Below, piece after piece: positions 32,630-40,818 of a stretch of DNA of 64,000 nt. A program made the position numbers and the translations under genes. Source of the stretch: an uncultured Collinsella sp. (GTDB lineage: Bacteria > Actinomycetota > Coriobacteriia > Coriobacteriales > Coriobacteriaceae); contig CAUEMA010000008.1 in NCBI GenBank assembly GCA_959018755.1, positions 34,163 through 98,162 on the forward strand, written 5' to 3'. Every line of letters begins with the position of its first letter. The first letter of the stretch is position 1. The notes beneath the pieces are model-generated. The model had not been told where the DNA came from. It saw nothing but the letters and a program-made list of their open reading frames with translations, and did not search any database.

Positions 32630-33925
32630 ATGCTCGCCTTTTTACAAACTAACACGCCCATAGTGATCTTTAACCAGATTGTGGTTACGCTGCTCACGGT
32701 CTGCTTTCTGTACCAGGTGGTCTTCTTTGTCATTGGCGCTCTTCGTGGCGAGGTCGCGCCTCCCAAGGCCAAAAAACTCCATCGCTATGCCTTTTTTATC
32801 GCGGCGCATAATGAGGAGGCCGTGATCGCCAACCTCGTTCGCTCCATCAAGGACCAGGATTATCCGTCCGAGCTCATCGAGGTTTTCGTGGTCGCCGATG
32901 CCTGCACCGACAACACGGCGCAGCTCGCGCGCGAGGCCGGTGCCATTGTTTACGAGCGCAATGACCTGGCCCGCAAGGGCAAGAGCTGGGTCATGGACTT
33001 TGGCTTCGACCGCATTCTCAACGAGTATCCCGACACGTTTGAGGGCTACTTTATCTTCGATGCCGATAACGTTATCTCCCGCGATTACGTTTCCAAGATG
33101 AATGATGCCTTTGACCAGGGCTTCCATGTGGTCACGAGCTATCGCAATTCCAAGAACTTCGGCAGCTCGTGGATCTCGGCTGCTAATGCCACGTGGTATC
33201 TACGCGAGGCGCGCTTCCTCAACAACGCGCGTAATATCTGCAAGACGTCCTGCGCTGTTTCGGGTTCGGGCTACCTCATCTCCGCCAGCGTTATCGAGGG
33301 CATGCACGGTTGGCAGTTCCACACGCTGACCGAGGACATTCAGTTCACCACGTTCTGCGCCATTCACGGCATTCGCATTGGCTATGCGCCGGCGGAGTTC
33401 TTTGACGAACAACCCGTGACGTTTAAGGCGTCCTGGAAACAGCGCATGCGTTGGACCAAGGGCTTCTACCAGGTGTTCTTTACTTACGGTAAGCACCTGG
33501 TCAAGTCGATCTTCCGCTACCATCGCTTTGCCGCCTACGACATGTTCATGACGATCGCCCCGGGTATGCTGCTGTCGCTCATCTCGATGCTCGCCAATGC
33601 GACGTTCCTGATCGTGGGTGGACTCTCGCACGGCTTTTTGGCTACCGAAGTCGAGATGCAGGCCTGTGCCACTTCGCTCATTATGACCTTCGCCATGATG
33701 TATCTGACTTTCTTTATCCTGGCGCTGCTCACGACTATCTTTGAGTACAAGCACATTCACTGCGCGCAAAAGTGGCGTCTGGTGACTAACCTGTTTACCT
33801 TCCCGATCTTTATGTTCAGCTATATCCCCATCACGGTGGCCGCGCTGTTCCTGAAGGTCGACTGGGTCCCGACGCAGCACGCCGTCAGCGTTACCCTTGA
33901 CGAGGTCATGCAAGGCGCCAAATAA
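32630..33925 (+). CDS. Membrane glycosyltransferase family 2 (BcsA/HasA-like)
   Basis: 431 residues. One N-terminal membrane segment, then a GT-A catalytic domain: FFIAAHNEEAVIANLVRSIKDQDYP, VVADACTDNTA, FDADNVISRDYV (DxD-type), LTEDIQFTTF (TED) and the KQRMRWTKG segment with the QxxRW motif of processive synthases. Four or so membrane segments close the protein. It probably polymerises or transfers a sugar from a nucleotide-sugar at the membrane; the product is unknown. No other exopolysaccharide genes adjoin it. GGGAG lies 5 bp before the ATG. It is followed directly by hairpin copy B. Confidence 0.87.
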   Translation: MLAFLQTNTPIVIFNQIVVTLLTVCFLYQVVFFVIGALRGEVAPPKAKKLHRYAFFIAAHNEEAVIANLVRSIKDQDYPSELIEVFVVADACTDNTAQLAREAGAIVYERNDLARKGKSWVMDFGFDRILNEYPDTFEGYFIFDADNVISRDYVSKMNDAFDQGFHVVTSYRNSKNFGSSWISAANATWYLREARFLNNARNICKTSCAVSGSGYLISASVIEGMHGWQFHTLTEDIQFTTFCAIHGIRIGYAPAEFFDEQPVTFKASWKQRMRWTKGFYQVFFTYGKHLVKSIFRYHRFAAYDMFMTIAPGMLLSLISMLANATFLIVGGLSHGFLATEVEMQACATSLIMTFAMMYLTFFILALLTTIFEYKHIHCAQKWRLVTNLFTFPIFMFSYIPITVAALFLKVDWVPTQHAVSVTLDEVMQGAK

Positions 33926-33933
33926 CCACCACC

Positions 33934-33974
33934 AAAACCACCGCAAAGGGGACAGGCACCTTTGTGGTGGTTTT
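33934..33974. repeat. Mirrored hairpin repeat, copy B
   Basis: AAAACCACCGCAAAGG, loop GGACAGGCA, CCTTTGTGGTGGTTTT. It is the reverse complement of copy A (26141-26181) with one arm difference (CACCGC for CACCAC). It starts 9 bp after a stop codon and ends 32 bp before the next start; it has a T run and could terminate transcription. Confidence 0.85.
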
Positions 33975-34006
33975 TGCTTTTGAGCAGCTGCTCAAGGAGG
34001 TTTTCG

Positions 34007-34429
34007 ATGATCTATATCCCGTTTTGGATTTGCATCTTTGCCGGCGCGTGGATTGATGCCCGTGAGCGGCGGTTTCCCAATGAGCTTGCCGGCGCATGTG
34101 CCGTGGCGGCGTTAGCAGGCGTTTGGCTCGACAGGGGCGTTAACACTGCACTTGATCATGCCGGTCTTGCGGTCATCGTCTACCTTGCCCTTGTGCTTAC
34201 TGAGTCGCTCTGGCGGCGCCTTCGTCAAGCCCCGGGGATTGGCATGGGGGACGCCAAAGCACTCTTCGCGCTTTGCACGCTCGACCCTATGGGTGGCATC
34301 GTGGCATTTGCCGTCGCACTCCTGGCCCTGGCCCTCTCCTGCCTCTTCACAAAATCGCGCTCCCTGCCATTGCTCCCGTTTTTAGTGCCGATTTTTGCCA
34401 TAATCGAGGTCGTGGGCTGCACTCTGTAA
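34007..34429 (+). CDS. Prepilin peptidase (A24) catalytic-domain protein
   Basis: 140 residues. ATG at 34007 chosen because AAGGAGG lies 9 bp upstream. Membrane protein of about five segments. The two catalytic Asp motifs of type 4 prepilin peptidases are visible: WIDARERRFPNE at about 11-22 and GIGMGDAKALFA at about 79-90 (GxGD). The N-terminal methylase domain of PilD is absent, as in TadV/CpaA-type peptidases. No pilin or Tad assembly gene lies nearby. It is probably coupled to dgt, 31 bp downstream. Confidence 0.82.
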   Translation: MIYIPFWICIFAGAWIDARERRFPNELAGACAVAALAGVWLDRGVNTALDHAGLAVIVYLALVLTESLWRRLRQAPGIGMGDAKALFALCTLDPMGGIVAFAVALLALALSCLFTKSRSLPLLPFLVPIFAIIEVVGCTL

Positions 34430-34460
34430 CCGATTGCGCATCGTTCTTAAGGAGCATGCC

Positions 34461-35708
34461 ATGGCAACTAATCAAGAAACGGCCGCCATCAAGGCGCGTA
34501 TGGACCGTATTCCTTCGGCGTTGTCGCCCGAGCTCGTCGAGCGCATTGCCGCCAATCGTGCTTCGGGCACTGTCAATCCGTATCGTTGCAACGACGACCA
34601 GGTCATTCGTCGTGTCGATCGCGATGCGGACAAAGGCACGCTTATGCGTCCGGCGTTTATGCGCGATACCGAAAAAATCCTCCATCTACCGGCGTACACC
34701 CGTTATGCAGGCAAAACGCAGGTTTTTAGCTTTCGAAGCAACGACGACTTGTCGCGTCGTGGTCTACACGTGCAGCTCGTCTCGCGCATTGCGCGCGATA
34801 TCGGTCGCGCCCTCGGGCTCAACTGCGATCTGATTGAAGCGATCGGTCTGGGTCACGACTTGGGCCACACGCCCTTTGGCCATGCCGGCGAGCGCTTTCT
34901 CAACGATATCTATCACTTGCGTACCGGTCGTTATTTTTTCCATAACGTGCAGTCGGTCCGCGTGCTCGATGCGCTGTACGGTCGCAACGTGTCGCTTCAG
35001 ACGCTCGATGGCGTGCTCTGCCACAACGGCGAGTACGAGCAGCGTGTGTTCGAGCTCTCGGACATGGGTTCCTTTGACCAGTTCGATCGAACCGTCGAGG
35101 ATTGCATTGCCACAGGCTATAGCGCAATTGAGCACTTGCGCCCCATGACGCTTGAGGGCTGTGTCGTTCGCATCTCGGATATTCTTGCCTATGCGGGGCG
35201 TGATCGCCAAGACGCCATTGCGGCGGGCCTGCTGTCACCCGACGCTTTTGACGATGGGCTTGGCGGAGCATACAACAGCTGGATTCTCACGCATGCCTCT
35301 ATCGATATCGTCGAGCACAGCTATGGCATGCCGCGCATCGAGATGAGCGAGGACCTGTTCGAGGAAATCCGCCGCGCTAAGCGCGAGAACTACGAGAAGA
35401 TCTATAGCAAGGGCGGCATCGAGGGCGACTCCGAAACGGAGCTGCGCGAGGCGTTCGAAAAGCTCTATGACCGTTGCCTGCAGGATATAAACGAAGGCGA
35501 CGAGTCTTCGTATATCTTTAAGCATCACATTTCGCGCATTGAGCGGCAGCTTTCCTACTACAATCGCACCTATGCATGGCAGGATGATAAAGATCAGACC
35601 GTAGTGGATTACATTTCGAGCATGACGGACGGCTATTTCTGTGAGCTGACGAGCAAGCTGTTCCCGGGGCTGAAGTTTCCGCATCGTACCTATATTAACG
35701 AACGGTAG
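34461..35708 (+). CDS. dgt: dGTP triphosphohydrolase-like HD protein
   Basis: 415 residues. ATG at 34461 chosen because AAGGAG lies 6 bp upstream. Contains RDTEKILHLPAYTRYAGKTQVF (the dGTPase RDR...AFRRLQxKTQV pattern, diverged), HVQLVSRIARDIGRAL and IEAIGLGHDLGHTPFGHAGE, the HD metal site. It would release triphosphate from dNTPs and so adjust nucleotide pools. The enzyme class is well supported; its nucleotide preference is not readable. Confidence 0.83.
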   Translation: MATNQETAAIKARMDRIPSALSPELVERIAANRASGTVNPYRCNDDQVIRRVDRDADKGTLMRPAFMRDTEKILHLPAYTRYAGKTQVFSFRSNDDLSRRGLHVQLVSRIARDIGRALGLNCDLIEAIGLGHDLGHTPFGHAGERFLNDIYHLRTGRYFFHNVQSVRVLDALYGRNVSLQTLDGVLCHNGEYEQRVFELSDMGSFDQFDRTVEDCIATGYSAIEHLRPMTLEGCVVRISDILAYAGRDRQDAIAAGLLSPDAFDDGLGGAYNSWILTHASIDIVEHSYGMPRIEMSEDLFEEIRRAKRENYEKIYSKGGIEGDSETELREAFEKLYDRCLQDINEGDESSYIFKHHISRIERQLSYYNRTYAWQDDKDQTVVDYISSMTDGYFCELTSKLFPGLKFPHRTYINER

Positions 35709-35753
35709 TTCGTATATTTTCGGTATACTGTTGAGGAACAACGATTTTGATGG

Positions 35754-37118
35754 ATGCACGGGATGGCTATGGACGACCTTTTTTCTGCCTCGACGCGCGA
35801 GCGTTCCTTTAAAAATGCGCCGCTTGCGGTGCGCATGCGCCCCAATTCGCTCGACGAGTATGTGGGCCAGCAAAAGGCCGTCGGTAAGGGCTCATGGTTG
35901 CGTGCCGCGATTGAGCACGACGTGCTTTCGAGCGTGATTCTGTACGGGCCGGCCGGTACGGGTAAGACGACGCTGGCCCACATTATCGCCAACCATACCA
36001 AGAGCGAGTTTGTCGAGGTCAGCGCCGTCACGGGTACTGTGAAGGACCTGCGTCGCGTGATTGACGAGGCCAAGACGCGCCTGAATACCTACGACCGCCG
36101 CACCATTCTATTCATCGATGAGATTCACCGCTTCTCTAAGTCGCAGCAGGATGCCCTGCTGCATGCAGTTGAGAACCGTACCGTCATTATGATTGGCGCT
36201 ACGACAGAGAACCCGTACTTTGAGGTCAACTCGGCACTGTTGTCGCGCGGGCGCGTGGTGGAGCTTGAACATCTGAAGGATGAGGATATCGCCACGCTTA
36301 TTGAGCGTGCGCTCGAGGCACCACAGGGCTTGAACGGAAAGTTCTCGGCCGATGAGGATACGGTCAAGACCATTTGCACGCTGGCAGCGGGTGACGCTCG
36401 CTCGGCGCTCACGACGCTCGAGCTTGCGAGCGAGATTGCCGTCACGCGTCCCGATACCGAGGGAACGCCAGCGCCTGCGGCGGGGGAGCGCTATCCCATC
36501 ACCGTGGATGACGTGAAGATTGCCAACCCGCGTCGCGGCTTTACGTATGACAAAAACGGCGACATGCACTACGACATCATCAGTGCGTTCATCAAGTCCA
36601 TGCGCGGTAGTGACCCCGATGCCACGATCTATTGGCTCGCGCGCATGATCGATGCTGGGGAGGATCCTAAGTTTATCGCTCGCCGCATTATGATTCACGC
36701 TTCTGAGGATGTTGGCAACGCCGACCCGCAGGCGCTTTTGGTGGCGCATGCCGCGTTTAAGTCTGCCGAGGTCATTGGCTATCCCGAGTGCCGCATTAAC
36801 CTGGCTCAGGCTGCACTCTATGTGTGCTTGGCGCCAAAATCCAACGCGTGTGAGGCTTCGATCGATGCGGCGCTGGCCGATATCCATTCTAGTGGGCTTC
36901 GCGAGGTGCCGAGTTATCTGCGCGATCGCCATCGCCCGGGCAGCGATGAATACGGTGTGTATAAGTATCCACATGATTATCCCGAAGGCTGGGTCGATCA
37001 GCGCTATTTGCCCGAGGGACTGGAGCGCGGCGTGTTCTGGCAGCCTGCCGGTCGCGGTTGGGAAGAATGGCGCGTAGAGCAAAGCGAACGCGACCGCAGC
37101 GGGAATGCACCGAAGTAG
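35754..37118 (+). CDS. rarA: Replication-associated recombination protein RarA/MgsA
   Basis: 454 residues. AAA+ clamp-loader-like ATPase: RMRPNSLDEYVGQQ near 30, Walker A YGPAGTGKTTLAHIIA, Walker B ILFIDEIHRFSKSQQD, sensor GATTENPYFEVNSALLSR. The C-terminal tetramerisation domain includes the MRGSDPDATIYWLARMI segment. It acts at stalled forks and single-stranded DNA ends. Starts at 35754, 35763 and 35769 are all in frame; none has a strong ribosome binding site. A short insert (TEGTPAPAAGERYPI) interrupts the lid region. Confidence 0.93.
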   Translation: MHGMAMDDLFSASTRERSFKNAPLAVRMRPNSLDEYVGQQKAVGKGSWLRAAIEHDVLSSVILYGPAGTGKTTLAHIIANHTKSEFVEVSAVTGTVKDLRRVIDEAKTRLNTYDRRTILFIDEIHRFSKSQQDALLHAVENRTVIMIGATTENPYFEVNSALLSRGRVVELEHLKDEDIATLIERALEAPQGLNGKFSADEDTVKTICTLAAGDARSALTTLELASEIAVTRPDTEGTPAPAAGERYPITVDDVKIANPRRGFTYDKNGDMHYDIISAFIKSMRGSDPDATIYWLARMIDAGEDPKFIARRIMIHASEDVGNADPQALLVAHAAFKSAEVIGYPECRINLAQAALYVCLAPKSNACEASIDAALADIHSSGLREVPSYLRDRHRPGSDEYGVYKYPHDYPEGWVDQRYLPEGLERGVFWQPAGRGWEEWRVEQSERDRSGNAPK

Positions 37119-37218
37119 CTGCTGATAATTTTGTCCCACGTTGCTGCTCTTGGCATGTTCGGTCCTCTTTGGGGTACCATGGAAATCGTCTGTATATCGA
37201 TTCCTTTGGGAGGATTGT

Positions 37219-37806
37219 ATGAGTCCCATTCAAATCGCCCTGCTGCTGCTCGCCGTTGCCGGCGTGTGGGCCATCGTTGAGCTCGCGCTTACCCTGCGCA
37301 AGACCCGCACCGTTGTCGACTCGCTCGATAAGACCGTCAACGACCTTAACAACACCATCGCCGAGGCTCAGCCTGTGGTGGCAAAGCTCGATGGCGCTGT
37401 CGATGAGCTTACGCCGGCGCTTGCTCAGATGGAGCCGCTGCTTAAGTCGAGCAAGACGGCAGTTGATGCCCTTACCTCCAATCTCGTAGAGGTCGAAGCC
37501 GTGGTTCGCGACATTTCCGAGGTTACGGGCAGCATGGCCGAGGCCAGCAATGCTGTGTCGAGCGTGACCGACTCTGCTGCCGGTGCTGTGCAGAAGCTCT
37601 TCAATAAGGTGAAGGCTCCTGCAGCCGATGCCGATCGCAAGCTCGCCGCTGCCGCTGCGGAGGCCGAGCAGCCTACCGAGCGCGTCCTAATTGGCGAGGA
37701 CGAGGCCGCCGATGGCGCGGATGTGGCTCAAAATTCTGTAGCCAAGCCGGCTCAGTATTACACCTATACACCCTCCGAGACCTCTGAGGAGTCCTGCGAT
37801 GAGTAG
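37219..37806 (+). CDS. DUF948-like membrane-anchored coiled-coil protein
   Basis: 195 residues. ATG at 37219 chosen because GGGAGGA lies 4 bp upstream. One N-terminal membrane segment (IALLLLAVAGVWAIVELAL) is followed by an extended helix of repeated hydrophobic/Asp/Thr positions (VDSLDKTVNDLNNTI...VAKLDGAVDELTPAL), like DUF948 proteins such as YtxG-type general stress proteins. The C-terminus is Ala-rich and acidic and ends YTYTPSETSEESCDE. It overlaps the RsbW-like gene by 8 bp, so all three downstream genes are probably co-transcribed. Function unknown. Confidence 0.7.
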   Translation: MSPIQIALLLLAVAGVWAIVELALTLRKTRTVVDSLDKTVNDLNNTIAEAQPVVAKLDGAVDELTPALAQMEPLLKSSKTAVDALTSNLVEVEAVVRDISEVTGSMAEASNAVSSVTDSAAGAVQKLFNKVKAPAADADRKLAAAAAEAEQPTERVLIGEDEAADGADVAQNSVAKPAQYYTYTPSETSEESCDE

Positions 37807-38176
37807 CGAAGCAACCTGCCCCATCACGTTGACCGTTGCCGGCGACCCGCGTCTCGCTCGCCTTGTGCGCATGACGGCAGCCAACGTTGGTGCCCTGTGT
37901 TCCATGTCTGTCGATCGCATCGAGGACATCCGTATGGCTGCCGAGGAAGCCTTCATCTTTGGCTGCACGGCTGTTGATTCCGACGATATCTCGATCAAAT
38001 TCGATGTCGACGAATCGCACGTGGGCATGACTATTACCTTTGGCGACCAGGCTACGGTCGATGAAGACGACCAGGCTGCGGTGTATGCCGAGCTCATCCT
38101 CGCGAGCGTGTGCGACTCCTACGAAAAGACTACGGCGCCCCTGACGCTTTCCCTCGACCTCAAGGCGGATATCTAA
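37799..38176 (+). CDS. RsbW-like anti-sigma factor with degenerate ATP-binding motifs
   Basis: 125 residues. The N-terminal half aligns by eye with RsbW/SpoIIAB: VAGDPRLARLVRMTAANV...DRIEDIRMAAEEA matches the RsbW segment ending DLKIAVSEACTNA. The N-box Asn is Phe here (EEAFIFG), the G1 Asp-Gly motif reads FGDQATV, and the Gly-rich lid (GLGLYLM in RsbW) is AVYAELIL. ATP binding and kinase activity are therefore unlikely. The next gene, one base after the stop, is a SigB/F-type sigma factor, the usual partner. No anti-anti-sigma gene lies here. It may bind the sigma factor without phosphorylating a partner. Confidence 0.65.
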   Translation: MSSEATCPITLTVAGDPRLARLVRMTAANVGALCSMSVDRIEDIRMAAEEAFIFGCTAVDSDDISIKFDVDESHVGMTITFGDQATVDEDDQAAVYAELILASVCDSYEKTTAPLTLSLDLKADI

Positions 38177-38177
38177 T

Positions 38178-38969
38178 ATGACCGAACGTTCCCGGAGCGG
38201 CAAGACCGCTTGGGACAAGGAGAAAACCCGCGAGCTGTTTCGTCGTTACAAGGAGACCGGTGATCCGGACGCCCGTGAGCAGCTCGTTATGTCCCATATG
38301 AACCTGGTAAGGTTTCTTGCCAACAAATTTAAGAATCGCGGCGAGCCGCTCGACGACCTCATGCAGGTCGGCTATCTGGGCTTGCTCAAGGCTATCGACC
38401 GTTTTGATCCCGAGCGCGGACTCGAGTTCACGACGTTTGCGACACCCACTATCCTGGGCGAGATCAAACGCCATTTTCGCGACAAGGGCTGGAGTGTGCG
38501 CGTACCGCGACGTCTGCAGGAGCTCTCGGCCAAGGTCAACCAGGCTACTGACAAACTTACCAACGAGCTGCAGCGTTCGCCCAAGGTTGAGGAGATCGCT
38601 GAGTATCTAGATGTGACTGTCGATGAGGTCCTCGAGGCTATGGAATCGTCTTCGGCCTATACCTCGGTGCCCATCGAGGCTCCTGGTGCGTCCGATTCCG
38701 ACGATGCGCCGTCGATTCTCGACCGTTACGCCGACGATGACAACGAGCTCGACTTTACCGATGACCGCCTGGTGATCGAGGAAGCCATCCGCGATTTCTC
38801 GCCGCGCGAGCGCGAGGTGATCGAGCTGCGCTTTGTGAAGGGCATGACCCAGATCGAGATCGCCAAGAAGCTGGGTATTTCTCAGGTGCAGGTTTCGCGT
38901 CTGCTGCGCCGCACGCTTAAGAAGATTCAGGACAAGATCGACCCCGACGGAGTGATGATTCGTTCATGA
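38178..38969 (+). CDS. SigB/SigF-type alternative sigma factor
   Basis: 263 residues. Sigma regions 2-4: DDLMQVGYLGLLKAIDRFDPERG (2.1-2.2), FTTFATPTILGEIKRHFRDKGWSVRVPRRLQEL (2.4-3.0; typical of SigB/F/G), and MTQIEIAKKLGISQVQVSRLLRRTLKKI (4.2 helix-turn-helix). It probably drives a stress or stationary-phase regulon. Its promoters are unknown. An RsbW-like gene precedes it with a one-base gap and an AI-2E permease gene overlaps its end (ATGA). Confidence 0.92.
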   Translation: MTERSRSGKTAWDKEKTRELFRRYKETGDPDAREQLVMSHMNLVRFLANKFKNRGEPLDDLMQVGYLGLLKAIDRFDPERGLEFTTFATPTILGEIKRHFRDKGWSVRVPRRLQELSAKVNQATDKLTNELQRSPKVEEIAEYLDVTVDEVLEAMESSSAYTSVPIEAPGASDSDDAPSILDRYADDDNELDFTDDRLVIEEAIRDFSPREREVIELRFVKGMTQIEIAKKLGISQVQVSRLLRRTLKKIQDKIDPDGVMIRS

Positions 38970-40378
38970 GTGAGCACCCCCAACAAACCGATCGCGTGCT
39001 GCGCGACACCCGCATTCTGACGCTGCGCATTTGGGCTGTTGTCGGCTGCATTGTTATTGCTGCTGTCATCTTTAACCTTATGGGCATCCTGACACCGGTT
39101 ATTGAGTTTCTTGCCGTCGGCTCCATCATTGCTTTTGTGATGTCCCCGATCACCAACTGGCTCGAGCACCATGGCGTGAATCGCGGCATCGGTTCGCTTA
39201 TCGCGCTTATTGTTGTTGTTGCCGTGCTCGTCGGTGTCGTTTGCATCTTGTCGCCGATTCTCTTTGGTCAGATCATGGAAGTCCTGAGCCGTCTGCCCGA
39301 GCAGCTTCGTGTTGCGGGTGGCGATCTCAACGAGATGATTTCGCATGCCAAGACGCTTAACAACACGCCGCTCAAGGAGTATTTGGACGATAATCTTTCG
39401 TCGCTTGTTACTGTGGCATCAAAGTACGTGTCTCAGATCGCTGCCGAGCTTGGCCGCGGTGTGTTCCCGCTCATCACCAATACGGCCTCGCAGTTGTTCG
39501 TGATCTTCCTTGGTCTGGTGCTTGCGTACTGGATGGCCTGCGACTACCCTCGCATGCACCACGAGATTTGCACCATCATCGGTCAGGAGAAGGAGACCTC
39601 GTACCGCTTTATGGTCGCCATCCTTTCTCGCTCTGTCGGCGGCTACATGCGCGGTATGGTCGTGACGTCCATCTGCGGTGGTTTCCTCGCCTTTATCGGT
39701 TTTATGATCATCGGCCATCCGTATGCGGCGCTCATGGCTATCTTTACCGGCATCATGCATTTGGTTCCAGTCGTCGGTCCTTGGGTGAGCGCAGCAATCG
39801 CCACAGTGCTCGGTTTCATGTTCAGCCCCATGTTGGCGTTATGGACGCTCGTCGTGACGATGGTCGCGCAAAACGTCACCGATAACGTGATTTCGCCTAA
39901 GGTTATGCAGAGCTCGGTGCAGGTGCATCCCATCATGAGCCTCACGGCGCTCGTTATTGGCTCGGCACTCATGGGCCCCATCGGCATGATTATTGCCATC
40001 CCGCTTTGTGCGGCCCTCAAAGGTATCTTCGTGTTCTACTTCGAGAATGAGACCGGCCGCCAGCTTGTGGCCTATGACGGCGCCGTGTTTAAGGGCACAC
40101 CGTACCGCGATGCCGATGGCAACCCGGTCGCCGCCTACGACGCGCTCGGCGACGACACCTTCATTTACGAGTCCGAGCTCATCGGCAACGAGACTGCGCC
40201 CGAGGCCCAAGCGATGCCTAAGCCCGAGTTCGATAATCCTTGGATCAAGCTCTCGGGCTTGCAACCCGATGCCACGGGCTTCTTCAAGAATCCCTTCGCC
40301 AAAGACGACGATTCCAATATGGACGACGACACCAAAACCGGCATCGACGGCTCCATGGACGATTCGGATTCCAAATAG
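38966..40378 (+). CDS. AI-2E family transporter (YtvI/PerM-like)
   Basis: 470 residues. About eight membrane segments, with the central extracytoplasmic helical region (about 90-160) and the conserved HLVPVVGPWVSAAIATVLGF and VLRNGTVTDNVISPKVMQ-like (AQNVTDNVISPKVMQSS) motifs. The last 100 residues are cytoplasmic, acidic and Asp-rich. Members export autoinducer-like compounds or act as Na+/H+ antiporters; the substrate is unknown. It shares ATGA with the sigma gene, so is likely coregulated with it. Confidence 0.88.
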   Translation: MSEHPQQTDRVLRDTRILTLRIWAVVGCIVIAAVIFNLMGILTPVIEFLAVGSIIAFVMSPITNWLEHHGVNRGIGSLIALIVVVAVLVGVVCILSPILFGQIMEVLSRLPEQLRVAGGDLNEMISHAKTLNNTPLKEYLDDNLSSLVTVASKYVSQIAAELGRGVFPLITNTASQLFVIFLGLVLAYWMACDYPRMHHEICTIIGQEKETSYRFMVAILSRSVGGYMRGMVVTSICGGFLAFIGFMIIGHPYAALMAIFTGIMHLVPVVGPWVSAAIATVLGFMFSPMLALWTLVVTMVAQNVTDNVISPKVMQSSVQVHPIMSLTALVIGSALMGPIGMIIAIPLCAALKGIFVFYFENETGRQLVAYDGAVFKGTPYRDADGNPVAAYDALGDDTFIYESELIGNETAPEAQAMPKPEFDNPWIKLSGLQPDATGFFKNPFAKDDDSNMDDDTKTGIDGSMDDSDSK

Positions 40379-40384
40379 GCACCG

Positions 40385-40624
40385 CTAGCGTTTCTTGAAG
40401 TTGTAAATGACAAGAAACGCGAGCAAAGCGATTGATAAGGGGCCGGCTACATAGAAATAGAGAACGTCAATTGCGCGTAGAGTGTAATAAGCTTTATCGC
40501 CGGACATTACTGCATACAATACGTAGCCAAATGCTGGTTGGTTTGCATACCAACATGAGAAGGCCAAGAGCGCTAAAAGTGCTACAACCAGAAGTGCATT
40601 CAGGACAAATCGTTTGCTTTTCAT
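40385..40624 (-). CDS. Small two-segment membrane protein, unknown function
   Basis: 79 residues. AAGGAG lies 7 bp before the ATG on the minus strand, supporting a real gene. Two hydrophobic segments (VLNALLVVALLALLAFSCWYA and AGPLSIALLAFLVIYNF) flank a short loop with several Tyr; the ends are Lys/Arg-rich. Its coding sequence is clearly poorer in G+C than its neighbours (roughly mid-40s against 60%). This suggests transfer or weak codon selection. No family recognised. Confidence 0.6.
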   Translation of the reverse strand: MKSKRFVLNALLVVALLALLAFSCWYANQPAFGYVLYAVMSGDKAYYTLRAIDVLYFYVAGPLSIALLAFLVIYNFKKR

Positions 40625-40716
40625 CGATCGCTCCTTCCGGGTGAATCTTATATGTAATTCTACAGCAGTCCTTTTTCAAAGGATCGCGCAGCACTAAATA
40701 ACGTGCACTTTCGCTG

Positions 40717-40746
40717 GAGGGTCGCTGTTTGGCGACCCTCTTTTTT
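40717..40746 (+). terminator. Terminator upstream of alaS
   Basis: GAGGGTCGC pairs perfectly with GCGACCCTC and is followed by six Ts. It ends transcription entering from the left; no T-box landmarks are present. Confidence 0.8.
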
Positions 40747-40772
40747 GCACTTGCGCGGTGGGATGGTAATAT
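40745..40772 (+). promoter_or_regulatory. Promoter of alaS
   Basis: TTGCAC, a 16-bp spacer and TAATAT, starting inside the T run of the upstream terminator and 47 bp before the alaS start. Confidence 0.6.
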
Positions 40773-40818
40773 CGTTACGTTTGAACTGTTTCGATGTGAA
40801 ACCGAGGAGATTCCCTCT

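Noticed and set aside
40625..40818. Possible T-box ahead of alaS
   Set aside because: There is a hairpin with a T run, but no GAGTA, AGAGAG, specifier or TGGN landmarks, and the likely promoter lies downstream of the hairpin.
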